From the NCBI GenBank assembly GCA_965603125.1, contig CBFDBU010000006.1:1-64000 (forward strand): a stretch of 64,000 bases of DNA. The letters are read 5' to 3'. A program made the translations under genes and the position numbers. Source of the stretch: JAJRTA01 sp965603125 (GTDB taxonomy: Bacteria > Zixibacteria > MSB-5A5 > GN15 > FEB-12). Below, one piece after another: positions 30,367-38,990 of the stretch; position 1 is the first letter of the stretch; the number at the start of each line of letters is the position of its first letter. The notes under the pieces were generated by a model. The model ran no database searches and had not been told where the DNA came from. It saw only the letters and a list, made by a program, of their open reading frames with translations.

Positions 30367-31291
30367 GGGAGGCGGCCGTGAGGGCTGATTTCATTTTCAG
30401 AAGGACGAGGCGATCCTGCTCGCGCTCAAAAAGGAGTTCATGGTATCCGCAGGTGTCATCAGGATCGGCTGCGATCACAGCCACGGCGGCATGGGCGCGC
30501 CGTCGGGGATCGGCGGATTCGGCCTGGCTCATGAGAATCGTCAGAGCTTCATCGGTGCCGTACTGCCCGAGGATAGAGCAGGCCAGATCCCCGACCAGGC
30601 GGTTCGGAGAATCGACCGAATCGGTCAAGACACCGGTGACTGTCGGCGTGTCCAGTTTGATAAGCGACTCCACAGCCGACAGGCGGGCGCCGTAGAAGTC
30701 GTCCCCCAGGACGTGCGCCAACCGCTGAACGGCGCGACCGATACCGAGCTTGCCGCAGGCGACCGCCGCCGCCTTGCGCACCTGGCCGACGGAATCGTCC
30801 AGCGCCGAATGGACGGCGTCAGCAGCGCGCATATCACCGATCTTGCCCAGCGCACCCACTGCCTGATCTCGAACCTGCCACCGATCATGTGAGCAAACGG
30901 CGACGAGCGGTTCCACAGCCGAGGAATCGCCCACATCTCCCAGCGCCCAGCAGACCCGCTGAACCACCAGGCCATCGGTTCTTGTCAGCGCTTCCACAAG
31001 GTAGGGGACCGCTGGGGTGCCGATTCTCTGCAGGATGTGGATGATCGTCCAGCGCTCGCGCGCCGACTTGGTGGTGAACTTGTCTATCAAAAGCGGCACT
31101 ACCTGCTCCCCCATGGCGGCAATCGAATCCTTGGCCGGCTCCACCATCTCGGAGAACCTCACCTCGCCGGACGAGGCAATGACAAAGAGCGAATCCAGTT
31201 TCTCTTCCAGGGTTGTTGCTGTCACCGACGGGCACATACCGGCAATAAGCAGCAAGCAGATCGACGTGACTATCACATGTTTTGATTTCAC
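30359..31291 (-). CDS. Secreted HEAT-repeat protein
   Basis: This is a 310-residue protein. The start was set at the GTG at 31291, preceded by GGGAGAGG, which gives a signal peptide (KHVIVTSICLLLIAGMCPSV). The rest is a row of HEAT/PBS-lyase-type repeats of about 30 residues, such as VPYLVEALTRTDGLVVQRVC, WALGDVGDSSAVEPLVAVCS and AVGALGKIGDMRAADAVHSA. These form protein-binding superhelices. The start overlaps the stop of the GND-repeat gene (GTGA), so translation is coupled. Its binding partner is probably encoded in the operon. Confidence 0.88.
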   Translation of the reverse strand: MKSKHVIVTSICLLLIAGMCPSVTATTLEEKLDSLFVIASSGEVRFSEMVEPAKDSIAAMGEQVVPLLIDKFTTKSARERWTIIHILQRIGTPAVPYLVEALTRTDGLVVQRVCWALGDVGDSSAVEPLVAVCSHDRWQVRDQAVGALGKIGDMRAADAVHSALDDSVGQVRKAAAVACGKLGIGRAVQRLAHVLGDDFYGARLSAVESLIKLDTPTVTGVLTDSVDSPNRLVGDLACSILGQYGTDEALTILMSQAESADPRRRAHAAVAVIAADPDDTCGYHELLFEREQDRLVLLKMKSALTAASHE

Positions 31292-33231
31292 GGCACCTCT
31301 CCCGTGCTGTCGGGCGGGGCAAGTTCGATATCCATACCGCCGCCCCATCTGGAGTCGGTCCGCCAGTACAGATTGTCGCGCCCGTTACCTGAGTACTGGT
31401 CAGCGCCGCCAAGATCGATAAACAGACCGATAGAGCCGAAATCGCGCCGCGGGTTGCCGTACCCCTGACTGTTACCGGCGTTTTTGACGAAGTAGCGGTC
31501 GTTCCCCTCGCAGTCGATGAGAATCCCGGCGCCGTTGGCCGAGCCGGCCCCCTGCGAAAGATCGTAGGCGACGTAGGTATCATCGCCATGACGGTCTAAT
31601 ATGATCCCGGCGGAGTAATCGTGCCCGCAGCCCTGCATGAGTCCTTTTCCACTGTAGATATCGGAGCCGTAGTCGTCGACAAGAATGCCCAGCGTCATAT
31701 GGGTGGCGGCCCCCTGAGCATATTGAAACGACTGGTAGTTGTCGTTACCGCAGGAGTCGTAGATAATTCCCAGCGACCACCAGTAACTGGCCGCCTGGGC
31801 AAAAATGTCGGAGTAGTAGTTGTCGTTGCCGGCAAGATCGATTATCGCCCCCACGCCACCGGACATCCAGGGTCGCAGACCATAGCCGAAACCCTGCGAG
31901 AGAGACAGGTAGTGGTCCTTGTAGCGCAGGATGTCCTTGTACTTGCCGCCGGCGTAGTAGCTGTCTGACCCCTTGCCGTCAAAGATGACACCCATGCCCC
32001 TGACAAAGCCAAATCCCTGGGCATAGACGGCGGCGTTGTAGATATCGCGGCCATCCTCGTCTATCAGCAGGCCCAAGCCGAAACTCCCCGCTCCCTGGAC
32101 GTGGGTGTCGCCGTCGTAGAAATCGTTCCCGGCAGCGTCATAGAGCAGGCCGAACCCAAAGTAGCCTGAACCGAGGCCGAACGAGGCCGCGTCGTAACAG
32201 TCGTCCCCGCCGAAGTCGAGCAGCAGGCCCACCGAGAAACAGCCGGAAGCAAGGGCGAAGTCGGTGGTGCCGCGATACCTGTCGTTGCCGGCGAGATCAA
32301 TGATTATCACGGGGTGCGGATTGTCCGGATCGTAGGCAAGATCATAGACGTCATCGCCGCCGAAATCGAGTATGAACTTGTAGTCGCCGCTGTAGTAGTC
32401 GGCGCCGGTACCGCCGACCTTCCAGCCCGGTTGCTGACCCAGGTAGGACTCCAGGCCGGCGCCTTCCGGCAGATAGCTGACATTCTCAATAATCTTCTCA
32501 GCCGTTGTTTCGCCCGATTTCAACACCCGCCTGAGATTGCCCGTCTCCATCACCATCTCGCGGAGACAGTCGATGCCGGCGGCCACGAGCGGATCGGGGT
32601 CGATTTTGAATCCGAACTGCACAAAGCTCTCGCAGTACTCTTCCTCGGCTTTCTCGAGGGAATCTATCTGCTCCACCGAGTAAAACTCCTCCTCTTCCCT
32701 CATTACCAGCAGTTCCTTGAACTCGATCTTGAGGAAGGCCTGCTCCCTCCTGGTGAGTTTTGCCAGCATGATATCCGCCGAACCGGGAATAGTGACGTCG
32801 ATGTAGCTTGCGGCGCGCATCAGGAGCTGATTGAGGGCGATATCGTTGTAGTAAAGATTGTAGGCACTCTGCAATTCGGAGATGTCGGCGTGGTAGGGCC
32901 CCGAACGGGAGGTCTGGTGCTCGCCGACCATGTCCGAGAACAGCGTCGCCGCCAGGATTTCCGGCTGGGAAGGGACGTGGGCGTTCTTCAGCGAGGCAGT
33001 GTAGGCGATCATATCCAGCGGCTGTTGCATCAGGTCGGCGACTATTTTCAGCCGAAAGGAATCGGGCTCGGTGTAGTCGGGACGGAAGCTGATATCATCC
33101 GGTTTGAGCCCAAGGTAGCCGGACAGGTGTCTGAGGCCGAACTGTTCCGACGACAGGTCACCTCCGCCCTGGGCAAAAGACATGGCCGGCATCCACAATA
33201 GAGGCCAGAGAAAGGCAATCAGTGGTTTCAT
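31288..33231 (-). CDS. Secreted GND-repeat (calcium-motif-like) protein
   Basis: This 647-residue protein starts at the ATG at 33231, directly before a signal peptide (MKPLIAFLWPLLWMPAMSFA). After a helical region (about residues 20-290) it carries about eleven tandem repeats of roughly 30 residues (about 300-625). The consensus is 'G.GiLiD..GnDxY....~aQG.g..', as in GVGAIIDLAGNDNYYSDIFA and GAGILIDCEGNDRYFVKNAG. The GND/GxD turns recall calcium-binding RTX-type beta-rolls, but the spacing is longer. It is the first gene of the operon with the HEAT and YprB-like genes. The function is unknown; a surface or periplasmic scaffold is possible. Confidence 0.85.
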   Translation of the reverse strand: MKPLIAFLWPLLWMPAMSFAQGGGDLSSEQFGLRHLSGYLGLKPDDISFRPDYTEPDSFRLKIVADLMQQPLDMIAYTASLKNAHVPSQPEILAATLFSDMVGEHQTSRSGPYHADISELQSAYNLYYNDIALNQLLMRAASYIDVTIPGSADIMLAKLTRREQAFLKIEFKELLVMREEEEFYSVEQIDSLEKAEEEYCESFVQFGFKIDPDPLVAAGIDCLREMVMETGNLRRVLKSGETTAEKIIENVSYLPEGAGLESYLGQQPGWKVGGTGADYYSGDYKFILDFGGDDVYDLAYDPDNPHPVIIIDLAGNDRYRGTTDFALASGCFSVGLLLDFGGDDCYDAASFGLGSGYFGFGLLYDAAGNDFYDGDTHVQGAGSFGLGLLIDEDGRDIYNAAVYAQGFGFVRGMGVIFDGKGSDSYYAGGKYKDILRYKDHYLSLSQGFGYGLRPWMSGGVGAIIDLAGNDNYYSDIFAQAASYWWSLGIIYDSCGNDNYQSFQYAQGAATHMTLGILVDDYGSDIYSGKGLMQGCGHDYSAGIILDRHGDDTYVAYDLSQGAGSANGAGILIDCEGNDRYFVKNAGNSQGYGNPRRDFGSIGLFIDLGGADQYSGNGRDNLYWRTDSRWGGGMDIELAPPDSTGEVP

Positions 33232-33346
33232 GCTGATAAACGATAAGAGACCCCGGCGGGGCCAATCAACCATAAACATTGGGGGGTGTTGCCGCCGGAG
33301 TGGGACTGCCGGGGGTAATAGGCCAGGGGCGATTCGGGGCAAAAGG

Positions 33347-33373
33347 AAAGCGTCCCCGAGAGGGGGACGCTTT
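33347..33373 (-). terminator. Intrinsic terminator of the type IV pilin gene
   Basis: Perfect 11-base arms AAAGCGTCCCC / GGGGACGCTTT lie 40 bases after the pilin stop. On the minus strand they are followed by a CCTTTT tract. Confidence 0.75.
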
Positions 33374-33412
33374 CTACGAACTACTGTCGTCCAGAATTCA
33401 GCTTAGGGAGTA

Positions 33413-33799
33413 TTAGGTCCCGGCGCCCGCAGCTGGCTCACCGTCCTCGTCAATGTGCCAAAGGTCGCCCTCAGTGTCGGCGTCGGTAGCGTTACCTGTC
33501 GCAACAGCTATGAAGGCGTCGGCATCGGCTCCGGCAGTAAGCGTGTAGTCATACCTGCCGTTGGGGTCATCCCACGGAAGGTCAGCCATGGTGCTGGTAT
33601 AGGAGCCGGTCTCCTGACGATGGGCACGCTGCAGGGTGTAGATCTGCTTCAGAACGGTCTTGGCCTCAGACTGCTTGGCCTTGATGGTGGCTTCCATGAA
33701 CCGCGGGATGGCCAGAGCAGCCAGAATCCCGATGATCACAACCACGATCATCAACTCGATGAGCGTGAAGCCTTTCCGGTTGTGTAACGTTTTGAACAT
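33413..33799 (-). CDS. Type IV pilin-like protein, copy 1
   Basis: This 128-residue prepilin has a short positively charged leader ending in KG, then the class III signal FTLIELMIVVVIIGILAALA with Glu5 of the mature protein. A variable C-terminal domain follows (about residues 45-128). It is cut by the PilD peptidase and assembled as pilin or pseudopilin. A strong AGGAGG lies before the ATG at 33799. It is closely related to the second pilin at 34140 in the first 40 residues and the 'TxKxxQxEAK' helix, which points to duplication. The C-terminal domain is acidic. Confidence 0.93.
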   Translation of the reverse strand: MFKTLHNRKGFTLIELMIVVVIIGILAALAIPRFMEATIKAKQSEAKTVLKQIYTLQRAHRQETGSYTSTMADLPWDDPNGRYDYTLTAGADADAFIAVATGNATDADTEGDLWHIDEDGEPAAGAGT

Positions 33800-33870
33800 T
33801 GAAACCTCCTACAGGTTTTGATTTGAGGTGAATCTCTCTCTTTTCTTTCAACCTTCAGATACCGGTAATG

Positions 33871-33884
33871 GCAAACGGTGGGCC
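33871..33884 (-). promoter_or_regulatory. Possible sigma-54 promoter of pilin copy 1
   Basis: On the minus strand GGCCC and TTTGC give GG and GC exactly ten bases apart, and about eight of eleven conserved positions match the -24/-12 consensus. The predicted start is near 33859, 60 bases before the ATG. Confidence 0.4.
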
Positions 33885-33885
33885 C

Positions 33886-34139
33886 CGGATGGTGATTTTT
33901 TTTGAACAGGCCCGACCTGCTGTAACAACGTGAAATCAGCCGCTAACCTCCGCCAGGTGAGAGCAGTATGGCCGATCCTCCCCAATCGGCCCGTTCTCGG
34001 GTCGGGGTCGTTCGCCGCATATTGCCAGGGACCTTCGCAAAACGCAAGAATCCCTGTTTGCGCCGGGGAGGTCGGCTCTTCACAAGAGATGTGCACCGGA
34101 AGATATCCTCTGCCTGTCAGAACGTTCTGCTCAGACATA
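33886..34139. other. Spacer between two pilin genes
   Basis: Apart from the candidate -24/-12 element at its edge, no gene, RNA or repeat was recognised. A short minus-strand frame across it lacks a ribosome binding site and any familiar sequence. Confidence 0.4.
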
Positions 34140-34568
34140 TCAGTTGGTGGCGTCGTCCTGTTCACAGGTCAGCTCCCCGGTCGGGTTTATGCTCCAGATG
34201 TCGTCAAAGCCGTCATCATCGATATCGGCGGTGGCTTTAGCGACATAGTCTCTGCCGTCGGCCTCTATCGTGAAGCTGTAGCGGGCGTTGCCGGGGATAG
34301 TGACGGTCAGGGGCGCGAAGGCATCGGGATTGTCGGAACTGGCGACCTCAGCAGTAATATAGTAGTCATTGGTCGGCGACTCCACGCGATAGGTCATCTG
34401 CATGGTGCAGATATGCTTGAGAATCAGTTTGGCCTCACCCTGCTTGGTCTTGGTGGTGGCGCCAAAGAAGCGCGGGATCGCCAGCGCGGCCAAGATGCCT
34501 ATAATGACAACCACGATCATCAACTCGATCAAGGTGAAGCCCCGCCTGTCGGCATTCCGTAGTATCAT
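34140..34568 (-). CDS. Type IV pilin-like protein, copy 2
   Basis: This 142-residue prepilin has the leader MILRNADRRG, then FTLIELMIVVVIIGILAALA and the same TKTKQGEAKLILKHI helix as copy 1, but a different C-terminal domain (about residues 55-142). The C-terminal part includes DIDDDGFDDIWSINPTG, a calcium-loop-like stretch also seen in other pilins. A GAGGA lies upstream of the ATG at 34568, and a good sigma-54 promoter candidate lies further up. The regulator gene of NtrC type begins on the same strand upstream. Confidence 0.93.
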   Translation of the reverse strand: MILRNADRRGFTLIELMIVVVIIGILAALAIPRFFGATTKTKQGEAKLILKHICTMQMTYRVESPTNDYYITAEVASSDNPDAFAPLTVTIPGNARYSFTIEADGRDYVAKATADIDDDGFDDIWSINPTGELTCEQDDATN

Positions 34569-34612
34569 CTCGTCCTCGCTGGTTTGGATTTCCGCTTGCG
34601 CCGCAAATCACG

Positions 34613-34627
34613 GCAAATCGCGTTCCG
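34613..34627 (-). promoter_or_regulatory. Sigma-54 (-24/-12) promoter of pilin copy 2
   Basis: The minus strand reads CGGAACG-N4-TTGC, matching nine of eleven conserved positions of TGGCACG-N4-TTGC with the correct spacing. The predicted start is near 34601. An NtrC-type sigma-54 activator gene ends just upstream. Confidence 0.65.
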
Positions 34628-34645
34628 GGCGTCTGTTCCAAAAAC

Positions 34646-36052
34646 TTACTGCTTTCCCTGCGGCCGGTTTTTGCCCTCGGGCGATTTCGGCGAGGCGGGA
34701 TCCTTAAGATCATAGCGTTCTAATTTCCGGTAGAGGGTGGAAGTATCAATCCCCAGAATCCGGGCCGCCCGGGCCTTTTTCCCGTCGGTCTGGCTCAGGA
34801 TATAGTGAATGTAGGCCTTTTCGATGTGTTGCAGGGTCGGCGTGGCTTGTTCAATCTCATGGACCACCGAGACGGGCGCCGGTGCTTGGAGTTTCTCAGA
34901 GAAATCGGCGACCTCGAGCGCATCAGTTCGGTTAAGCAGCACGGCCCGTTCGATAGTGTTCTCAAGTTCGCGAACGTTGCCCGGCCAGTGGTATTTCGTA
35001 AGGAGAGCCATGGCATCATCCGAGATGCTTTTGGAGGCGGTTTTGAGTTTCCCGCAGTACTTGTCGACAAAACACTCCGCCAGCAACCGGGTATCCCCCT
35101 GACGTTCACGAAGTGGCGGAATATGGAGCAAGAGCACATTGAGGCGGTAGAAGAGGTCGGCTCGAAACCGTCCGGCCTTGACCTCTTCATCGAGATCGGC
35201 GTTGGTGGCCGCGATGAGACGAACATCCACTTCCATCGGCCTGGTGCCTCCCACCGGCGTGATGATCTTGTCTTCCAGAACCCGCAGGAGCTTGACCTGA
35301 ATCGCCAGTGAAGTATTACCGACCTCATCCAGGAAGAAGGTCCCACCATCAGCCGCCTTGAAAAGACCTTCCTTATCCTTAATGGCTCCCGTGAAGGCGC
35401 CTTTCTTGTGGCCGAACAGTTCTGATTCGAGAAGGCTTTCCGGCAGCGCCGCGCAGTTGATAGTAACGAACGGCCCGCCGCAGCGGGGGGAATGATGATG
35501 GATGGCCTTGGCGATCAGATCCTTGCCGGTGCCCGATTCACCCCGGATGAGGACGGTCGATTCCGAAGAGGCAACCCGCAGGGCCAGCTTCTTCAGTTTC
35601 TGCACGGCCTCGCTGGCGCCTATGAAATTGTCGAACGAGTTGTGCCCCTGAAGCTGTTTTTTCAGGTTGACGTTTTCGACCTGGAGTTTCCTGCGGTTGA
35701 TTATCTTTTCGATGACCAGCTTGATCTCATCGACCTTGAAGGGCTTGGTGATATAGTCGACGGCGCCCCGCTTCATGGCTTCGATAGCGGTGTCGACGGA
35801 AGCATAGGCGGTCATGACAACCAGGTCCTGCTCTTTTTTGAACGACTTTACCTCGGTGAGGACCTCAATCCCCGACATCTCGGGCATATTCAGATCGGCG
35901 ATGACCAAATCGAAGTTCCTTTCCTTCAACATGGAGACACCGACCCTGGGTGAGTCAACGGTCTCCACCTGGTAGCCTTCCTTGGCCAGCATGATCTCCA
36001 TGAAGTCACACATCGATTCTTCGTCGTCTATGACCAGTATCCTGGCAGGCAT
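34646..36052 (-). CDS. NtrC-family sigma-54-dependent response regulator
   Basis: This 468-residue regulator starts at the ATG at 36052, after a GAGG. It has a receiver domain (about residues 1-120) with phospho-acceptor Asp53, then a sigma-54 AAA+ domain (about 140-380). In that domain, Walker A is GESGTGKD (about 170) and the sigma-54 contact loop is GAFTGA (about 217). A Fis-type helix-turn-helix ends the protein (KKARAARILGIDTSTLYRKL). It resembles PilR in layout and lies directly upstream of two pilin genes with -24/-12 promoter candidates, so it is the likely pilin activator. No partner sensor kinase gene is in the window. Confidence 0.95.
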   Translation of the reverse strand: MPARILVIDDEESMCDFMEIMLAKEGYQVETVDSPRVGVSMLKERNFDLVIADLNMPEMSGIEVLTEVKSFKKEQDLVVMTAYASVDTAIEAMKRGAVDYITKPFKVDEIKLVIEKIINRRKLQVENVNLKKQLQGHNSFDNFIGASEAVQKLKKLALRVASSESTVLIRGESGTGKDLIAKAIHHHSPRCGGPFVTINCAALPESLLESELFGHKKGAFTGAIKDKEGLFKAADGGTFFLDEVGNTSLAIQVKLLRVLEDKIITPVGGTRPMEVDVRLIAATNADLDEEVKAGRFRADLFYRLNVLLLHIPPLRERQGDTRLLAECFVDKYCGKLKTASKSISDDAMALLTKYHWPGNVRELENTIERAVLLNRTDALEVADFSEKLQAPAPVSVVHEIEQATPTLQHIEKAYIHYILSQTDGKKARAARILGIDTSTLYRKLERYDLKDPASPKSPEGKNRPQGKQ

Positions 36053-36315
36053 GAACGCACCTCGTAAGCTGCTGTTGACAAACACAGTACGTCCTTACTG
36101 TTTTCGGCACCGGCAGGGCGAGGCTGTACTCAGGACCATGATAATGCTCACAGAATAAACAGCGGTTGACCGGCAATCCCGCCAGGCCGTATATTGTGGC
36201 TTGGTCATGCCCCGGCAAGTTTGCAGAGAAGAGAGTAATAGCAACCGATCGGCGACGGAGGGGTCGGGGCAGCCAGAGGAGGAACATCGCCGGTACTTCG
36301 TACGAGAGCTATTGG

Positions 36316-37314
36316 ATGGACAAGTACAATCACAGAGAACGCCTTGAATTAATCCTTGCCGGTGAAAGACCGGACCGTTTCGCGGCGTCGTTCTGGCGTC
36401 ACTTCTATCATCTTGAACATCATGCTAAGGGTACGATCGAAGCCATGAGCCGCTTCCAGAAGCATTTCGACTGGGACTTCGTGAAAGTCAACCCGCGGGC
36501 CGACTACCACGTAGAGGACTGGGGCCTCAGGCAGATCTGGTCTCACGATGAGTTCAAGAAACACACCAAGCAGGGGTTTCCGGTCAGCAATGCCGCCGAC
36601 TGGAAGAAGATAGAGCCCCTGGACGTTAAGGCCCCGACGCTGGCGGAGCACTTGGAAGTAGTCGCCGGCGTCCGCAGGGAGATCGGCAACGAGACCCCGA
36701 TCCTGATGACGGTCTTCACACCTCTTTCAATCGCCGGTCGCATGGTGGCGGATCGACGGACGCTGGTCAGCCACATGAACGAGTGCCCCGATGTCGTGGA
36801 AGCAGCACTGGCAGCAATAACGGAGACCTTTGTCTCCTTCGTGGCGGAACTGCGCAACGCCGGCGCCGACGGTATCTTCTACGCGACAACGCAGTGGGCC
36901 TCCGGGGACACCATATCCTGGGAGCGATACGAGCGGTTTGGCGTGCCCTATGATCTCGAAGTGATCGACGCCTCCGGCGAGGGAGCGATCAATCTGCTTC
37001 ACGTCTGCTCGTCACACAATTTCCTGCAGCAGCTACTGGCCCGCGACTATCCCTGCCAAATGCTCAGTTGGGACAGTTGTGATCCTACCAATACGCCGCT
37101 GGACAAGGCTTTCGGCCTGATTGGAGAGCGAGTGGCCGTGGGCGGGGTAGACCAATGCGGCTGGCTCCTGAACAGCAACCCGGTCGAGGTCGGCTCTCAG
37201 ATCGAGAAGATCAAGACCACCTGTGACCCGCGCCGGTTGATAATCGGCCCGGGGTGCTCCATACCGCCCCAAGTCCCCATGGACAATCTCCAGGCCATCA
37301 GGGACCGACTGTAA
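36316..37314 (+). CDS. UroD-fold methyltransferase-like protein (MtaA/CmuA type)
   Basis: This 332-residue protein has the TIM-barrel fold of the uroporphyrinogen decarboxylase superfamily, but the HemE N-terminal motif (RQAGRYLPE) is absent. It has an H-x-C pair (His229, Cys231 in LHVCSSHN) and a later Cys314 (GPGCSIPPQ). These are the zinc ligands of the methylcobamide-dependent MtaA/CmuA methyltransferases. A corrinoid- or methyl-transfer role is therefore more likely than heme synthesis, though the substrate is unknown. The ATG at 36316 was chosen because the family sequence begins there. The next gene overlaps by one base. Confidence 0.8.
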   Translation: MDKYNHRERLELILAGERPDRFAASFWRHFYHLEHHAKGTIEAMSRFQKHFDWDFVKVNPRADYHVEDWGLRQIWSHDEFKKHTKQGFPVSNAADWKKIEPLDVKAPTLAEHLEVVAGVRREIGNETPILMTVFTPLSIAGRMVADRRTLVSHMNECPDVVEAALAAITETFVSFVAELRNAGADGIFYATTQWASGDTISWERYERFGVPYDLEVIDASGEGAINLLHVCSSHNFLQQLLARDYPCQMLSWDSCDPTNTPLDKAFGLIGERVAVGGVDQCGWLLNSNPVEVGSQIEKIKTTCDPRRLIIGPGCSIPPQVPMDNLQAIRDRL

Positions 37315-37778
37315 TGGACGACAAGCGTCGACAGTTGATTGACAACGTGAGAATCGCCATCGCGGAATGCCGGAGTGAACATGACATTCTCATAGCGGCG
37401 GTGCGGTTGATCGACAGTTTTTCCGAGGGCTACAACTGGACCGGCTTCTATATGATGCGCGGCAACCATCTCGAAGTGGGACCGTATGTAGGCCCTGAAA
37501 CATCGCATACCAGGATTGAACTGAACCGCGGTATCTGCGGCGCCGCGGCCACACAGAAAAAGAGCCTCACCGTGGACGACGTCCGATCCGATCCCCGCTT
37601 CCTGGCCTGCTCGGCGTCCACTCGTTCAGAGTTGGTTGTCCCGCTCATGGACGGCGTTACCTGCTTAGGGGAAATCGATATCGACTCCGACACTCCTTCG
37701 TTCTTCGCCCGGCAGGACCAGCAGATGCTGGAGGCGGTAGCGAAAGTAATCGTGGCTCGTCTGGGCCAGATCAGGTGA
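37314..37778 (+). CDS. GAF-domain protein, free methionine-(R)-sulfoxide reductase-like
   Basis: This is a 154-residue single GAF domain. Sequence order matches free Met-R-sulfoxide reductase (fRMsr/MsrC): NWTGFYMM, then GICGAAATQ with Cys75, FLACSAS with Cys99 and CLGEIDIDSD. The 24-residue spacing of the two cysteines equals that in the E. coli enzyme, and Cys99 is the likely catalytic residue. A third cysteine of the E. coli enzyme, just before the GICG loop, is replaced by His here. The ATG at 37314 overlaps the previous stop by one base. It probably repairs oxidised free methionine. Confidence 0.85.
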   Translation: MDDKRRQLIDNVRIAIAECRSEHDILIAAVRLIDSFSEGYNWTGFYMMRGNHLEVGPYVGPETSHTRIELNRGICGAAATQKKSLTVDDVRSDPRFLACSASTRSELVVPLMDGVTCLGEIDIDSDTPSFFARQDQQMLEAVAKVIVARLGQIR

Positions 37779-37924
37779 AGCGGCCGCCACCAGACCCAAG
37801 CCGGGCTTTGTCTGACCATCGCTGGGTCCTATGTCGACAGGAACCAGCGAATCGAGATTTTGCTTTTTTGACGTGCCGGGGTTTTGTATAGTCTGCGACA
37901 ACCGGTATTGCGGAGGATTTATCT

Positions 37925-38077
37925 ATGTTTCTCGGAGTGCTGCTGCTTCTCCTGGGGGTGTTGCTCCTGCTGGAACGGTTGGGAGTAATTCCAGGCGGAA
38001 GCTGGAATTACTTCTGGCCGGTGGTGATAATCGCGGTAGGGGTTTCCCTGATTTTCAAAAGCCGACGGCACGGCTGA
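37925..38077 (+). CDS. Small two-helix membrane protein (LiaI/LiaF-like TM type)
   Basis: This 50-residue protein has two hydrophobic helices joined by GVIPGGSWNYFWPVVIIAVG and ends in a basic tail (KSRRHG). The two-helix hairpin is the kind found in the DUF5668 and LiaF/LiaI-type membrane regions. A GGAGG lies eight bases before the ATG at 37925. It is likely a real small gene, standing between the GAF gene and a zinc-ribbon membrane protein. A role in envelope stress sensing is only a guess by analogy. Confidence 0.7.
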   Translation: MFLGVLLLLLGVLLLLERLGVIPGGSWNYFWPVVIIAVGVSLIFKSRRHG

Positions 38078-38231
38078 AGACAATGCCGACGGGACGGCGG
38101 TGTTCCCGGGGGTCTAACCGTTTCCGACTACCTCTACGGAAATTTCAAGAACATCCGCTTTTAACCGTTCTCAATCCGCCGATCGGCCTCGGGGCCTGTC
38201 GCCGACACCGGTTCGGCCGATAACAAGATGT

Positions 38232-38990
38232 ATGAGACGCCTCCCGGCCTTGTCATTTTTTGTTTGTCTGGCAGTATCGGTCGGCGCCGTGACGTCGGTT
38301 CGGTTTGCCGAAGAGATCACTATGCCGGCACCGGTCGGTTGGGTTGTGTTGGGCGACGGGTCGATCTACCCCTGCCAACTGGTCAACTATCAGCATGCGG
38401 CCGAACTGCTGATTTTCAAATCGGATATCTCACAGAGCGAAACGATCGACGATCCGGGAGAGTTGAAGCCGTCCGTTGACGGTATTGTCGACGCTGTCAT
38501 TCTGGACCTGCCCAACGCCAGAATTCTGACCAACACCGGATACAACGAAACCAGCCGGATTCGGTTTGTGATCGAGTTTACCTCTGATGATTCGGTGACG
38601 TCGGCCACCCTCTACCACCGCCTGACGGGCGTCATCTACCGACATCCGGACGGCCACCAGTTGCTTTTCACGCTCTGGGGCAAGTCACGGTTACAGGTTT
38701 CCTCGCTGGTGGCGGACGACATGCGGATAATGCAGGAGGGGTTCACGTATACCGGTCCGGCTGAAGCAGACGTATTCGCAAGGCCGCCTGATGGGCGTTG
38801 GTGGGGGGTGGCGGCGCTCGTGGGGATGATCCTGCTGCTTTTCTACCTGTTGAAGCGACGAGTCCGAGCGAGTCGCGCCGGTGTGAACAGGTCGAGGAAC
38901 TGGCTTTGCCCGTGCGGTCACATCAACCGCAGCGAAGAGTCTACCTGCCCAGGATGTGGGACGCCGCGGTCGGCCGAGCGGGTTACTTAG
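38232..38990 (+). CDS. Membrane protein with C-terminal zinc ribbon
   Basis: This 252-residue protein has a signal peptide or N-terminal helix (about residues 1-25) and an extracytoplasmic domain of about 160 residues. One membrane helix (WWGVAALVGMILLLFYLL) follows, then a short cytoplasmic tail with a zinc ribbon (CPCGHINRSEESTCPGCG). The domain outside the cell has no recognised family. A ribbon on the inner end suggests metal binding or a protein contact. It ends tail-to-tail with the epimerase gene, overlapping by eight bases. Confidence 0.75.
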   Translation: MRRLPALSFFVCLAVSVGAVTSVRFAEEITMPAPVGWVVLGDGSIYPCQLVNYQHAAELLIFKSDISQSETIDDPGELKPSVDGIVDAVILDLPNARILTNTGYNETSRIRFVIEFTSDDSVTSATLYHRLTGVIYRHPDGHQLLFTLWGKSRLQVSSLVADDMRIMQEGFTYTGPAEADVFARPPDGRWWGVAALVGMILLLFYLLKRRVRASRAGVNRSRNWLCPCGHINRSEESTCPGCGTPRSAERVT

